Shown: piece after piece, positions 56,193 to 64,000 of the stretch
Layout of the letters: each line of letters opens with the position of its first letter
Numbering within the stretch: the first letter of the stretch is position 1
Assembly: GCA_029762625.1 (NCBI GenBank)
Contig: JARVGI010000002.1
Span: 2,772-66,771, forward strand
Length of the DNA stretch: 64,000 nucleotides
Direction: 5' to 3'
From: Methanomicrobiaceae archaeon
GTDB taxonomy: Archaea; Halobacteriota; Methanomicrobia; Methanomicrobiales; Methanomicrobiaceae
Program-made: the position numbers and the translations under genes
The notes under the pieces: generated by a model
The model's database searches: none
What the model was told of the DNA's origin: nothing
The model's input: only the letters and a program-made list of their open reading frames with translations

Positions 56193-56588
56193 ATGGCAGA
56201 CGTGGCAATTATCGCAGGATCAACATCAGACGGACCGGTCGCAGACCAGACCATCGCCGTGCTCGAGGAGGCGGGAGTGTCTTTTGATTTCGAGGTCATC
56301 TCGGCGCACCGGGAGCCCGACCGCCTCGACGCCTATATCCGGGAGAGCAACTGCCGGGTCGTTATCGCCATCGCCGGGCTTTCGGCCGCGTTGCCGGGAG
56401 TCATCGCCTCGAAAACCGACCGTCCGGTAATCGGGGTCCCGGTGAGCGGCACCCTGCAGGGACTGGACGCTCTCCTCTCCATCGTGCAGATGCCGAAAGG
56501 CGTCCCCGTCGCCTGCGTCGGGATCGACAACGGGGAGAACGCAGGCCGCCTTGCGATCCGCATCCTCGCCGCCGGAAGAAAAGACTGA
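56193..56588 (+). CDS. purE: N5-carboxyaminoimidazole ribonucleotide mutase-type PurE
   Basis: 131 residues. [19 protein letters not shown] at 5, [19 protein letters not shown] at 32, [15 protein letters not shown] and [18 protein letters not shown] are the PurE blocks. Catalyses a carboxyl step in purine synthesis. The phosphate loop has STSD as in PurE class I. Converges with thiC with 3 bp between stops. Confidence 0.93.
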   Translation: MADVAIIAGSTSDGPVADQTIAVLEEAGVSFDFEVISAHREPDRLDAYIRESNCRVVIAIAGLSAALPGVIASKTDRPVIGVPVSGTLQGLDALLSIVQMPKGVPVACVGIDNGENAGRLAIRILAAGRKD

Positions 56589-56591
56589 ACG

Positions 56592-57860
56592 TTATTTTCT
56601 CTCGCGCAGGATATCGCGGACCATTTTGACGGCGCAGAGGTCGCCGCACATCGAGCAGGTGTCGATGTCCCCATCGCGCTCGTGCACGGTCCGTGCCGTT
56701 TCCCCGAACATGGCATGGGAAAACTGCGCCTCCCAGTCGAGGCGGCGGCGCGCCTCCGCCATCTGCCGCTCCCCTTCGGTGAACCAGCGCTCGCCAAGGC
56801 GCACCGTGTTGCCCACATGCGCCGCCACGCGGGCAACCCTCGTCCCCTCGACGATATCGTTGACATCGGGGAGAGCGAGGTGCTCGGACGGCGAGACCAT
56901 GCAGAGGAAATCGGCCCCGTGCATGCAGGCCACCGCCCCCCCGATAGCCGCGGCGACGTGGTCGTAGCCGGGCGCAACATCGGTGACCAGCGGACCGAGG
57001 AGGTAGAGGGGGGCACCCTCGCAGAGCTCCTTGATCATCGCCACATTGTAGCCGATCTGGTGAATGGGGATGTGGCCCGGCCCTTCGATCATCCGCTGCA
57101 CGCCCATCCCCTGCGCACGCTGGGCAAGGGCCCCGAGGGTGAGGTACTCGGTCGCCTTTGCCATCCTGCCCGCGTCCACCACCGCACCGGGGCGCATGCC
57201 GTCGCCGAGGGAGACGCACACCTGCTCTTCGGCGAGGAGCTCAAGGAGATAGTCGTATTCCGCATAGAGAGGATTTTCCTCGCCTGTTTGCGCCATCATG
57301 GCCACGTGGAAGGCCCCGCCCCTGCTCACCACGCCCATGATGCGGGGATCGCTTCGCAGGGCGTCGAGTGCGGTTCGGTTCACCCCGCAGTGGAGCGTGA
57401 GGAAGTCCACACCCTGCCGGCAGTGTTCACGGATCACCGAGAAGAGCAGGTCGGCGTCGACGTCCGCCGCGCTGCCCGCCCGCCGGACCGCCTCGTAGAT
57501 CGGCACGGTCCCCACGGTTGCATCCAGCCCGAGGATCCGTTTCCGGATCGCCGCGAGATCGCCGCCGGTGGAAAGGTCCATGAGGGCGTCCGCACCGTTA
57601 TCCAGTGCGGCGCGGGCTTTGCGCTCCTCGAGATCGGGGTCGCAGCGGGTTCCCGAGGTGCCGATATTGACGTTCACCTTCACCCCGCAGCCTTCGCCGA
57701 TGGCACAGGGGCGGTGCTCGCGCCGCGGGTTGGCCGGGATGACCACCCGTCCCCGTGCGATCGCCTTGGCCAGCTGCCGGGGATTGAGGTGCTCGAGGGG
57801 GGCAACCTCTTCGACGATATCGGGAACGCCCGAGAGGCACTCCAGAATCAGGGTTTGCAT
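56592..57860 (-). CDS. thiC: Phosphomethylpyrimidine synthase ThiC
   Basis: 422 residues from MQTLILECLSGVPDIVEEV. GTSGTRCDPDLEERK, TLHCGVNRTALDAL and MIEGPGHIPIHQI are conserved; the C-terminal CSMCGDLCAVKM carries the C-x2-C-x4-C Fe-S site for SAM radical chemistry. Turns AIR into the thiamine pyrimidine. I found no TPP-riboswitch-like leader; only 34 bp separate it from the divergent MBL gene. Confidence 0.95.
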   Translation of the reverse strand: MQTLILECLSGVPDIVEEVAPLEHLNPRQLAKAIARGRVVIPANPRREHRPCAIGEGCGVKVNVNIGTSGTRCDPDLEERKARAALDNGADALMDLSTGGDLAAIRKRILGLDATVGTVPIYEAVRRAGSAADVDADLLFSVIREHCRQGVDFLTLHCGVNRTALDALRSDPRIMGVVSRGGAFHVAMMAQTGEENPLYAEYDYLLELLAEEQVCVSLGDGMRPGAVVDAGRMAKATEYLTLGALAQRAQGMGVQRMIEGPGHIPIHQIGYNVAMIKELCEGAPLYLLGPLVTDVAPGYDHVAAAIGGAVACMHGADFLCMVSPSEHLALPDVNDIVEGTRVARVAAHVGNTVRLGERWFTEGERQMAEARRRLDWEAQFSHAMFGETARTVHERDGDIDTCSMCGDLCAVKMVRDILRERK

Positions 57861-57894
57861 AAAACACATTTGTCAGGGATTCTTATTACTTTGC

Positions 57895-58497
57895 ATGGAA
57901 GTTCAGTGGATACCGGGTGAGCAGATGTTCGCCAATGCCTATGTGTCCGGCTCCGTGCTGGTCGATGCGGGAGCGCTCCCCATGGTGGTGGAGCCGTACC
58001 GGGACAGGATCGAGACCATCCTCCTCACCCACTGCCACTTCGACCACATCGCCCACGCCGCAGAGATCGCCCACATGTGCCACGCGGAGATCGTCATCCA
58101 CCGAAACGACGCACCCGGCCTCACCGACGAGCGCCGGAACCTCTCCCTGCTCTTCGGCGCCCGCCTGCCTGCAATCGTCCCCGACAGAACGCTCAGCGAC
58201 GGCGACCGTATCGGGGATCTGGAGGTCATCCACACCCCGGGGCACACGCCGGGGAGCGTCTGCCTGTACGACCGGGATCATGCCGTTCTCTTCTCCGGCG
58301 ACACGGTCTTCGCCGGGGGCGGATTCGGGCGCTGCGACTTCCCGTACGGCAGTATGCAGGCCCTGCGCACCTCTCTCGAACGCCTCGGCACCCTCCGGGT
58401 CGAGGAGCTCTATCCGGGCCACGGGGAGCCGGTAACCGCCGGTGCCGGACGGCATATCGAAGCGGCGCTGCGGTTCATCGGCACTACCTATGGATAA
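57895..58497 (+). CDS. Metallo-beta-lactamase-fold hydrolase
   Basis: 200 residues from MEVQWIPGEQMFANAY. Metal motif THCHFDHIAH (H-x-H-x-D-H), later HTPGHTPGS, FSGDTVF and PGHGEP; glyoxalase II-like arrangement. Substrate is unknown, probably a thioester or lactone. Last codons overlap the next gene by 8 bp, so they are co-expressed. Confidence 0.85.
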   Translation: MEVQWIPGEQMFANAYVSGSVLVDAGALPMVVEPYRDRIETILLTHCHFDHIAHAAEIAHMCHAEIVIHRNDAPGLTDERRNLSLLFGARLPAIVPDRTLSDGDRIGDLEVIHTPGHTPGSVCLYDRDHAVLFSGDTVFAGGGFGRCDFPYGSMQALRTSLERLGTLRVEELYPGHGEPVTAGAGRHIEAALRFIGTTYG

Positions 58498-58939
58498 AGG
58501 TGTTTACTGCCTGGTGCTTCAAAACTGCGCCTGCAACATCGAGATCGGGCGGCTGGGGAGGCGCGACTTCACCCCCGGGTGGCATGTCTACGTGGGCTCG
58601 GCGCTCGGCCCGGGGGGTCTGAAACGGGCATGCCGCCACGTCCGCCTCGCCCGGACGCGGGACCGGGCGCCGAAATGGCACATCGATTACCTCCTGGTCT
58701 CCCCCTGCTTCTCGCTCGGGGCTCTCTATTGCGCCCCGACCGGAGATGCCGCGGAATGTGCCGTTGCCCGGGGACTGGGCGGCGCCTGTGTACCCGGCTT
58801 CGGCTGCAGCGACTGCCGCTGCGGATCCCACCTGTTCTCTCGCTCCTGCGACCCCGGCGGGGAGATCGAAGCCGTTCTGGCCGGACTCGGGCTCGAGTGC
58901 CTGCGCCACGCCCCACAGGCGCACGATCCGGGTCCGTAG
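58490..58939 (+). CDS. DUF123 GIY-YIG-type nuclease-like protein
   Basis: 149 residues. MDKGVYCLVLQNCACNIEIG, HVYVGSALGPGGLKRACRHV and KWHIDYLLVSP are the DUF123 blocks, a GIY-YIG superfamily member sometimes fused to endonuclease III. A Cys-rich part (ACVPGFGCSDCRCGSH) follows. Probably DNA-related, but activity is not established. Translationally coupled to the MBL hydrolase. Confidence 0.85.
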   Translation: MDKGVYCLVLQNCACNIEIGRLGRRDFTPGWHVYVGSALGPGGLKRACRHVRLARTRDRAPKWHIDYLLVSPCFSLGALYCAPTGDAAECAVARGLGGACVPGFGCSDCRCGSHLFSRSCDPGGEIEAVLAGLGLECLRHAPQAHDPGP

Positions 58940-59141
58940 CAGTACCCGGTGGTCGCGGGAATGCATCATTCGGGCCCCGGAGAGGGAGGGTTATTGCGCC
59001 TGCCGCTCCCCGGACGGACTACCGGAATATGGCGGAATGGACCTGAGAGGGGGATCCGGAGGGAATATGCACCCTGCATCGAAACGCCGCCGTATTGCAA
59101 CGAGCAAAACTATGAAATAACTACACGCCAAGCATTAGACT

Positions 59142-59720
59142 ATGAAGGTTCTCGGGATCTCCGGAAGCAACAGGAAGGACGGCAATACCGCATTTCTCGT
59201 CAAAAAGATCCTCGAACACGTCGACGAGGAGGAGTGTTCTGAGATCGAGACCGAATTCGTGTCGCTGGCGGGAAAGATAATCAAGCCGTGCACGGGGTGT
59301 GAATTGTGCAAAGAGAAAAAATGGTGCGTTATCCAGAATGATGACTGGGACGACGTCGCAGAAAAGATCCTCGAGTGCGACGTGCTCGTCCTTGGGTCGC
59401 CCACCTATTACTACGATGTCTGCGGCCACCTGAAAAACTTCATGGACCGGACCTACTCGTTCTACCATGACCGCAAGCTCGCGGGACGAAACGCCATCGT
59501 CGTCTCCGTCTGCGCCGATCGCGGGTGCGAGAGGACGCTGGAGACCCTGGAAGCGTTCGTCAACACCCACGAGTTCTCCTACCTGGGCTACGTTGGGGGG
59601 AGGGGCTACCTCCCGGGCGATATCCTCAGGGACAAGCGGGCGCTGGCAAAATGCAAGGAGGTCGCCGGCAAGATCATCAAACTCCTGAGAAAAAATTCCG
59701 AGTATATCAGGTCGCTGTAA
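59142..59720 (+). CDS. Iron-sulfur flavoprotein / flavodoxin-fold reductase
   Basis: 192 residues. GISGSNRKDGNTAFLVK binds FMN; Cys cluster CTGCELCKEKKWC (C-x2-C-x2-C-x5-C) is the iron-sulfur flavoprotein type; GSPTYYYDVCGHLKNFMDRT is the flavin loop. Fourth flavodoxin-fold reductase of the window. Stands alone; the 202 bp before it hold no gene. Confidence 0.85.
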   Translation: MKVLGISGSNRKDGNTAFLVKKILEHVDEEECSEIETEFVSLAGKIIKPCTGCELCKEKKWCVIQNDDWDDVAEKILECDVLVLGSPTYYYDVCGHLKNFMDRTYSFYHDRKLAGRNAIVVSVCADRGCERTLETLEAFVNTHEFSYLGYVGGRGYLPGDILRDKRALAKCKEVAGKIIKLLRKNSEYIRSL

Positions 59721-59738
59721 GGAGAGGCGACGGCGCAA

Positions 59739-59753
59739 CCCTTTTTTAAAGGG
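59739..59753 (+). terminator. Possible hairpin terminator
   Basis: CCCTTT-TTT-AAAGGG, a perfect 6-bp stem 18 bp after the flavoprotein stop. The T-run within could also serve as an archaeal terminator. The remaining bases to 60,002 show no gene I can support. Confidence 0.4.
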
Positions 59754-60002
59754 CACAGCGCGAACACGGGGATGCGCCGTTCACGATACAATCGAGGATG
59801 CGAGGGGTCCGCCCTCAATTCGATTTTTGTTTCAGCTGCCCGGGCGGGAGGGGCTGTCCCTTTGCGGTGCCGTTGCCCCGTTCGGCAGAAAGTGAGGCTC
59901 ATGGGAGGCCGTTCCCGTTTCCTGAGATTTGTACCGTATCTTTCCCGCCAGCTGTTCCACCATAGCGCGATGCAGGTGCCACCGCCGCCGCGTGGCACCC
60001 CT

Positions 60003-61097
60003 TCACAGGAGGCTGTACAGCGTGGTCCGCGGGACGAGTTTCCGCCCGATATCCCCTGCAATCCGCCGCATCTCCTCCGGATCGAGATAATCGGTATCCG
60101 AAGCGCCGGCTCCCTTGGAGATGCTCTCCTCGTACAGTGTCCCGCCCAGGTCATCTGCACCGGCAAGAAGGGCAAGCTGCGCCATCTTCAGCCCCACCTT
60201 CACCCAGGAGATCTGGATATGGTCGATGTTGTCCAGGAACAGCCTTGCTACCGCATGCATCAGGAGATCCTCCCTGCCCGTGGCGCCGGGGCGGGCCAGC
60301 CCGGACCGATAGAGGGGAGTGCGGCGATGAATGAAAGAGAGGGGCACGAATTCTGTGAATCCTCCGGTATCGTCCTGAATGTCCCGGATGAGGGAGAGAT
60401 GGCGGATCCGGTCTGCCGTCGACTCCACGTGGCCGTACATGATGGTCGCCGTGGTGGGGATGCCGAGGTCGTGCGCCTCGCGGATGATCCGCTCCCAGGT
60501 GGCGGTATCGATCTTTCCCGGGCAGATGACCTGCCGCACCTCGTCGACAAGGATCTCCGCTGCGGTGCCGCACAGCGAATTCAGTCCCGCTTCCTGCAGG
60601 CGTCCGAGCATTTCCAGGGTCGTGATGCCGCTTTGCCGGGCACCGTAGGCGACCTCCATCGGGTTGCTGGCATGGATGTGCACGCGGGGGAGCGCCTCGC
60701 GGATCCAGCTGATGATGTCAGTATAGGAATCGGCGCAAAAATCGGGATGGAGGCCGCTCACCGTACAGATCTCGGTCACCTCCCTCGATCCGGCAAGGTG
60801 CGCCTTCTCCTGGACCTCGCGCTTTCCGCAGCAGAATGTATCCGGATCTCCCGGCTTCCTTGAAAAACCGCAAAATCCACAGGAATTCACACAGAGGTTG
60901 GTTACATTGATATTCTGGTTGCGGACATAGGTCACCACATTCCCGACGCGCTGCTCCCTGAGCGCATCGGCAGCCCGTGCGATATCCCAGACCTCGCGAC
61001 CGCGTGCCGAGAGAAGCGCCGTGCCCTCATCCGCGGTCAGGCGATGTCCCGCGAGGACATCGGCGAGGAGGGCGGCGGTTCGGGTGCCGGATCCCAT
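60003..61097 (-). CDS. cofH: FO synthase subunit 2 (CofH)
   Basis: 364 residues from MGSGTRTAALLADVL. Radical-SAM motif C69-x3-C73-x2-C76 in NLCVNSCGFCGF; TVSGLHPDF, HIHASNPMEVAYG and LAGADDLGGT are CofH-like. Joins tyrosine-derived 4-hydroxybenzyl to the ribityl-uracil to make FO for coenzyme F420. A second copy of the C-terminal region lies at 63,722 on the same strand. Confidence 0.9.
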   Translation of the reverse strand: MGSGTRTAALLADVLAGHRLTADEGTALLSARGREVWDIARAADALREQRVGNVVTYVRNQNINVTNLCVNSCGFCGFSRKPGDPDTFCCGKREVQEKAHLAGSREVTEICTVSGLHPDFCADSYTDIISWIREALPRVHIHASNPMEVAYGARQSGITTLEMLGRLQEAGLNSLCGTAAEILVDEVRQVICPGKIDTATWERIIREAHDLGIPTTATIMYGHVESTADRIRHLSLIRDIQDDTGGFTEFVPLSFIHRRTPLYRSGLARPGATGREDLLMHAVARLFLDNIDHIQISWVKVGLKMAQLALLAGADDLGGTLYEESISKGAGASDTDYLDPEEMRRIAGDIGRKLVPRTTLYSLL

Positions 61098-61501
61098 GCT
61101 CAATGATAACAGGGCACACGCGTGTATAAGTGTGTTCCTGTCCCCCCTCGATCCGTTCCCGAAGAGGGAAAAGCACGGGGGGGGAGTTCCACAACCAGCC
61201 CAGCATGCCCCTGCTCGCGGTCTCGTTCAGGGCGCGTGCCTGCAGCCGGTCCATTTCCTGCTCCATGTGCCGCAGCGCTGCTCCCTGAGCATGGCCTTTG
61301 TCTCCTCATCGCAGTCGCATTCCCCGATACGGCGGTTGAACGCCCGGTCCGTTCACGATTGGTCCGGCACCTGTGCGTCAGGGACACCCGCCCCGCGAAG
61401 GATTCCCAAACACGGGATGCCGGCCCACCGTCCCCCCTGCCGGCAACCACTGCCACGTGCACAACAGCAAAAACACATCGCAGCAAAGATCTCTCGCGAG
61501 C
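61098..61501. other. 404-bp gap between cofH and recQ
   Basis: The left end has a minus-strand TATA (CTTATACACG, 61,121-61,130) 28 bp before the cofH start. At 61,202-61,325 the minus strand reads CDCDEETKAMLREQ in one frame and MEQEMDRLQARALNE in the next: possible remnant of a small coiled-coil gene with a frameshift and no valid start. Nothing else recognised. Confidence 0.3.
61121..61130 (-). promoter_or_regulatory. TATA box of cofH
   Basis: Minus-strand CTTATACACG, 28 bp before the ATG; no clear ribosome site follows, so a leaderless start is possible. Confidence 0.5.
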
Positions 61502-63655
61502 ATGGAGGGCCCCCCCGATGCACTTGAGCGCAGTGACGCCTACCGGGTGCTGAAGCGCTATTTCGGCTACACGTCGTTTCTCCCCCACCAGGAGGGAATT
61601 CTACGCGCCGTCCTCGAAGGACGGGACGTGCTCGCCGTGGTTGCGACAGGCGGAGGAAAATCGCTCTGCTACCAGCTCCCCGCCCTCCTCAAGGACGGGC
61701 TCACCGTCGTGGTATCGCCACTTATCGCCCTGATGAAGGACCAGGTTGACGCACTGCGGGAATGCGGTGTCGCTGCGGCCTACCTCAACAGCACGCTTTC
61801 CTATGATGAGAGGGTGCGCATCGAGGAGAAGCTCCGGAGAGGCACCCTCAGCCTCCTCTACATTTCTCCCGAACGGGTGGTGCAGCCCGGGTTCCGGCGG
61901 ATCCTGCAGGGGCTCACCATCAGCCTTGTCGCCATCGACGAAGCGCACTGCATCTCCCAGTGGGGCCACGAGTTCCGGCCCGAGTACCGGCAGCTCGCCC
62001 TCATCAAGCGCACCTTCCCCGCCACCCCGGTCATCGCCCTGACCGCGACGGCGACGGCGGCGGTCCGGCAGGACATCTGCGAGCAGCTCCACCTCGATCG
62101 CCCGGCGGAGTTCGTCGGCAGCTTCCTGCGCCGCAACCTGCACTACCGGGTCATCCCGAAGAGCAACGCCTATGCGCAGCTCGTCGGTTACCTCTCCGGC
62201 CATCGCGGGGATTCGGGGATCGTCTACTGCACGAGCAAAAAGACGGTGGAGGACCTTGCACAGAAACTGAACCGGGACGGCTTCCTGGCGCTGCCCTACC
62301 ATGCAGGGCTCGACAGCAGGGTGCGGAGCCGGACACAGGATACATTCATCCGTGATGCTGTGCGCATCATCGTGGCGACCGTCGCCTTCGGGATGGGGAT
62401 CGACAAGCCCGACGTGCGCTTCGTCATCCACTATGACCTCCCCCAGACCCTGGAGCAGTACTACCAGGAGACCGGGCGGGCAGGACGGGACGGGGAGAAG
62501 AGCGACTGCATCCTTCTGTACTCGCGGGGAGACCGGGCGAAGGTGCAGTACTTCATCGAGAAAAAGAGCAGCGAGGCTGAAAAAAGGGTCGCCCGGAGAA
62601 AACTGGAACAGCTGATCGAGTTCTGCGAGAGCAGTACATGCCGGGTGCGCATGCTGCTGCGCTATTTCGGGGAGGAGCTCTCTCCCCCGTCCTGCGGGAC
62701 GTGCGACAACTGCCTCGAGCCCCGCCGGACCTTCGACGGCACGGAGATCGCACAAACGGTGATCGCCTGTGTCTCCCAGATCGGCGCCCCGTTCGGTGCA
62801 GGCTATATCGCCGATGTGCTGCGAGGGGCGAAGAGCGGGAAGGTGAAGGCACGCGGGCATACCGCCGTCCCCGCATACGGCTCGGGAAGGGGGACGACGA
62901 GAGAGCAGTGGACGGAATATATCGGGGAACTCGTCCGCAAAGGATACCTTGCCGTGGAGGGCGACCGCTACCCGGTGATCGTTCTCAACGAGCGGAGCAG
63001 GGAGATCGCCGGGGGACGACTGAATGTGGTGCTGAGCGAGCGGCGCGGTGCCCCCGCGGTGCGGCGCGCATCCGCGGGAGAAGGGTACGATGCGGCCCTC
63101 TTTGCCCTCCTCAAGGACCTGCGGACCGATCTCTCCCGGGAAGAGGGGATCGCCCCGTTCATGATCTTCTCCGACACCACCCTCCGGGAGATGGCGGCGG
63201 TCATGCCCCGCACCCGCGAGGATCTCCTCGCCATCAGGGGGATCGGCGCCCACAAGCTGCGCAAATACGGCGATGCCTTCCTGGCCGCGATCCGGGAGCA
63301 ACGCGAAACCCGCGCGGAAACCTCCGCACCCCCGCAGGGAGGGACCGCGCTTTCCCCCGACTCGATCGCCGAGACCCTTGCCCTCTACCGGCGCGGCTAC
63401 ACCGTGCGGGAGATCGCGGCGGCGAGGGAGATGGCGGAAGAGACCGTGGGAGCCCAGATCGAGGCCATCATTCTAGGCGGAGAGGAAATTTCCCTCGACG
63501 ACCTTGTCATACACGCCAAGAAGGAGGCCATCCGGGACGCCATTGCCCGATGCGGACATGAAAACCTCCGGCTCCTGAAATCGCATCTCGGCGACCGCTA
63601 TTCCTACAACGAGATCCGTTTCGTGCGGGCGTGGGATGCGGTGCGCACAGAGTAA
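61502..63655 (+). CDS. recQ: RecQ DNA helicase
   Basis: 717 residues from MEGPPDALERSDAYRVLKRY (43 upstream codons not family-like). Helicase core: ATGGGKSLCYQ at 48, DEAHCISQWGHEFRPEY at 146, QETGRAGRDG near 310. RQC zinc Cys in CGTCDNC; winged helix to about 500; HRDC domain about 525-600 (LLAIRGIGAHKLRKYG); C-terminal HTH (TVREIAAAREMAEETVG). Unwinds DNA 3' to 5' in recombination repair. No bacterial RecQ partner is nearby. Confidence 0.95.
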   Translation: MEGPPDALERSDAYRVLKRYFGYTSFLPHQEGILRAVLEGRDVLAVVATGGGKSLCYQLPALLKDGLTVVVSPLIALMKDQVDALRECGVAAAYLNSTLSYDERVRIEEKLRRGTLSLLYISPERVVQPGFRRILQGLTISLVAIDEAHCISQWGHEFRPEYRQLALIKRTFPATPVIALTATATAAVRQDICEQLHLDRPAEFVGSFLRRNLHYRVIPKSNAYAQLVGYLSGHRGDSGIVYCTSKKTVEDLAQKLNRDGFLALPYHAGLDSRVRSRTQDTFIRDAVRIIVATVAFGMGIDKPDVRFVIHYDLPQTLEQYYQETGRAGRDGEKSDCILLYSRGDRAKVQYFIEKKSSEAEKRVARRKLEQLIEFCESSTCRVRMLLRYFGEELSPPSCGTCDNCLEPRRTFDGTEIAQTVIACVSQIGAPFGAGYIADVLRGAKSGKVKARGHTAVPAYGSGRGTTREQWTEYIGELVRKGYLAVEGDRYPVIVLNERSREIAGGRLNVVLSERRGAPAVRRASAGEGYDAALFALLKDLRTDLSREEGIAPFMIFSDTTLREMAAVMPRTREDLLAIRGIGAHKLRKYGDAFLAAIREQRETRAETSAPPQGGTALSPDSIAETLALYRRGYTVREIAAAREMAEETVGAQIEAIILGGEEISLDDLVIHAKKEAIRDAIARCGHENLRLLKSHLGDRYSYNEIRFVRAWDAVRTE

Positions 63656-63721
63656 CCGCTGCGGACGGCCGAAAGGCAACCGCGGCCTCCCGGTGCAGAA
63701 AAAACTCAGGACCCTCCCGTT

Positions 63722-64000
63722 TCAGACCGGCCCGTACGTCGTCGTCCGCTGCCGCAGCGTGAGCCCGAGGTCGTCGACGATGCGCCGCATCTCCTCCGGA
63801 TCGAAGAGGCCGCCCGCCTCCCCGCCGGCGTCGGCGGAGACCGCATCGACGAACATCGTGCCACCGATGTCGTCGGCGCCTGCTCGCAGGAGGAGCGAGG
63901 TCATCTTCAGGCCCACCTTCTGCCAGGGGACCTGGATGTGGTCGAAATTGTCCAGGAACAGGCGTGAGACTGCAACGAGGAGAAGGTCTTCCCGGCCCGT
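63722..64000 (-). CDS. CofH-like radical SAM protein, C-terminal fragment
   Basis: The frame runs off the right edge; only the last 92 residues are here. TGREDLLLVAVSRLFLDNFD, HIQVPWQKVGLKM and AGADDIGGT align closely with the CofH gene 2.6 kb to the left, and the end FDPEEMRRIVDDLGLTLRQ also matches. So it is a second CofH/MqnC-type protein. Its Fe-S motif lies outside the window. It could be a duplicate CofH or a paralogue with another substrate. Confidence 0.85.
   Translation of the reverse strand, partial: TGREDLLLVAVSRLFLDNFDHIQVPWQKVGLKMTSLLLRAGADDIGGTMFVDAVSADAGGEAGGLFDPEEMRRIVDDLGLTLRQRTTTYGPV

Noticed and set aside
57861-57894. TPP riboswitch upstream of thiC
   Set aside because: Only 34 bp lie between thiC and the divergent gene, too short for the aptamer.
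59721-60002. Small gene or RNA in the gap between the flavoprotein and cofH
   Set aside because: Several short frames exist on both strands, but none has a ribosome site or recognisable motif, and I could not fold a tRNA from it.
61601-63301. 566-codon open frame opposite recQ
   Set aside because: Antisense of a complete RecQ with all helicase motifs.

Overview
The window looks like a high-GC methanogenic archaeon of the Methanomicrobiales type. The evidence is an F420 side-ring synthase gene (cofH) plus a second cofH-like gene, an archaeal-type riboflavin synthase, a FilR1-type archaeal regulator, both TrpB1 and TrpB2 tryptophan synthase beta chains, AT-rich TATA boxes about 25-30 bp before several starts, and dense 4-bp start/stop overlaps. 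I saw no rRNA, tRNA, CRISPR array or transposase. The species cannot be named from the sequence alone.

Layout. Positions 1-13,065 are a surface-polysaccharide and cell-surface island: the tail of an Ig-like repeat surface protein, a truncated acyltransferase, then a minus-strand operon (GMD-like sugar dehydratase, glycosyltransferase, ABC-2 export permease, ABC ATPase with a C-terminal glycan-recognition-like domain, coiled-coil methyltransferase, a glycosyltransferase-glycosyltransferase-methyltransferase fusion, another glycosyltransferase) and a further glycosyltransferase. About 470-6,700 is clearly AT-richer than the rest, which suggests a replaced segment. Positions 13,238-20,685 carry oxidative-stress and redox genes (glutaredoxin-thioredoxin reductase fusion, rubrerythrin, RadC, a frameshifted FKBP lipoprotein, a zinc ribbon, a 42-residue desulforedoxin-like protein, a CMD protein, peroxiredoxin, iron-sulfur flavoproteins). 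Positions 20,635-30,414 hold an M50 protease, chorismate mutase, a PAS/GAF sensor, the operon argC-CBS-argJ-argB, an ADP-ribosylglycohydrolase, an HTH regulator, a COG3199 kinase-like protein and a small secreted protein. Positions 30,591-38,384 are one tryptophan operon read leftward: trpB2-trpE-trpG-trpD-trpC-trpF-trpB1-trpA. Positions 38,557-47,000 carry a GerW cluster, a methyltransferase, a four-gene ABC/CARDB/Yip1 operon, an LMW-phosphatase/DUF2703 pair and a HEAT/CDF transporter pair. Positions 47,053-52,660 hold two more sensors, a UbiA prenyltransferase and a FilR1-like regulator. Positions 52,954-64,000 hold metabolic genes (aminotransferases, ribH, ribC, purE, thiC), an MBL hydrolase with a DUF123 nuclease, a flavoprotein, cofH, recQ and a partial second cofH-like gene.

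Two observations stand out. Three sensor proteins (21,684-23,489, 47,053-49,242, 51,185-52,660) end in the same roughly 75-residue module. It resembles a histidine-kinase dimerisation helix, but the canonical His position is Asp, no ATPase domain follows, and a conserved GW-ES / FL-HY tail closes the protein. Near two of these sensors, the intergenic DNA carries a 30-bp dyad, CAGT-N4-TTGGA-N4-TCCAA-N4-ACTG, in three copies. Two copies sit the same distance (15 nt) from the TATA boxes of the FilR1-like gene and the UbiA gene, and the third sits before the second sensor. I infer a local sensor/regulator circuit. Other notable points are an apparent ATT start codon for trpF, a 2-bp-type frameshift in the FKBP gene, and a methyltransferase gene whose base composition changes at its domain boundary.
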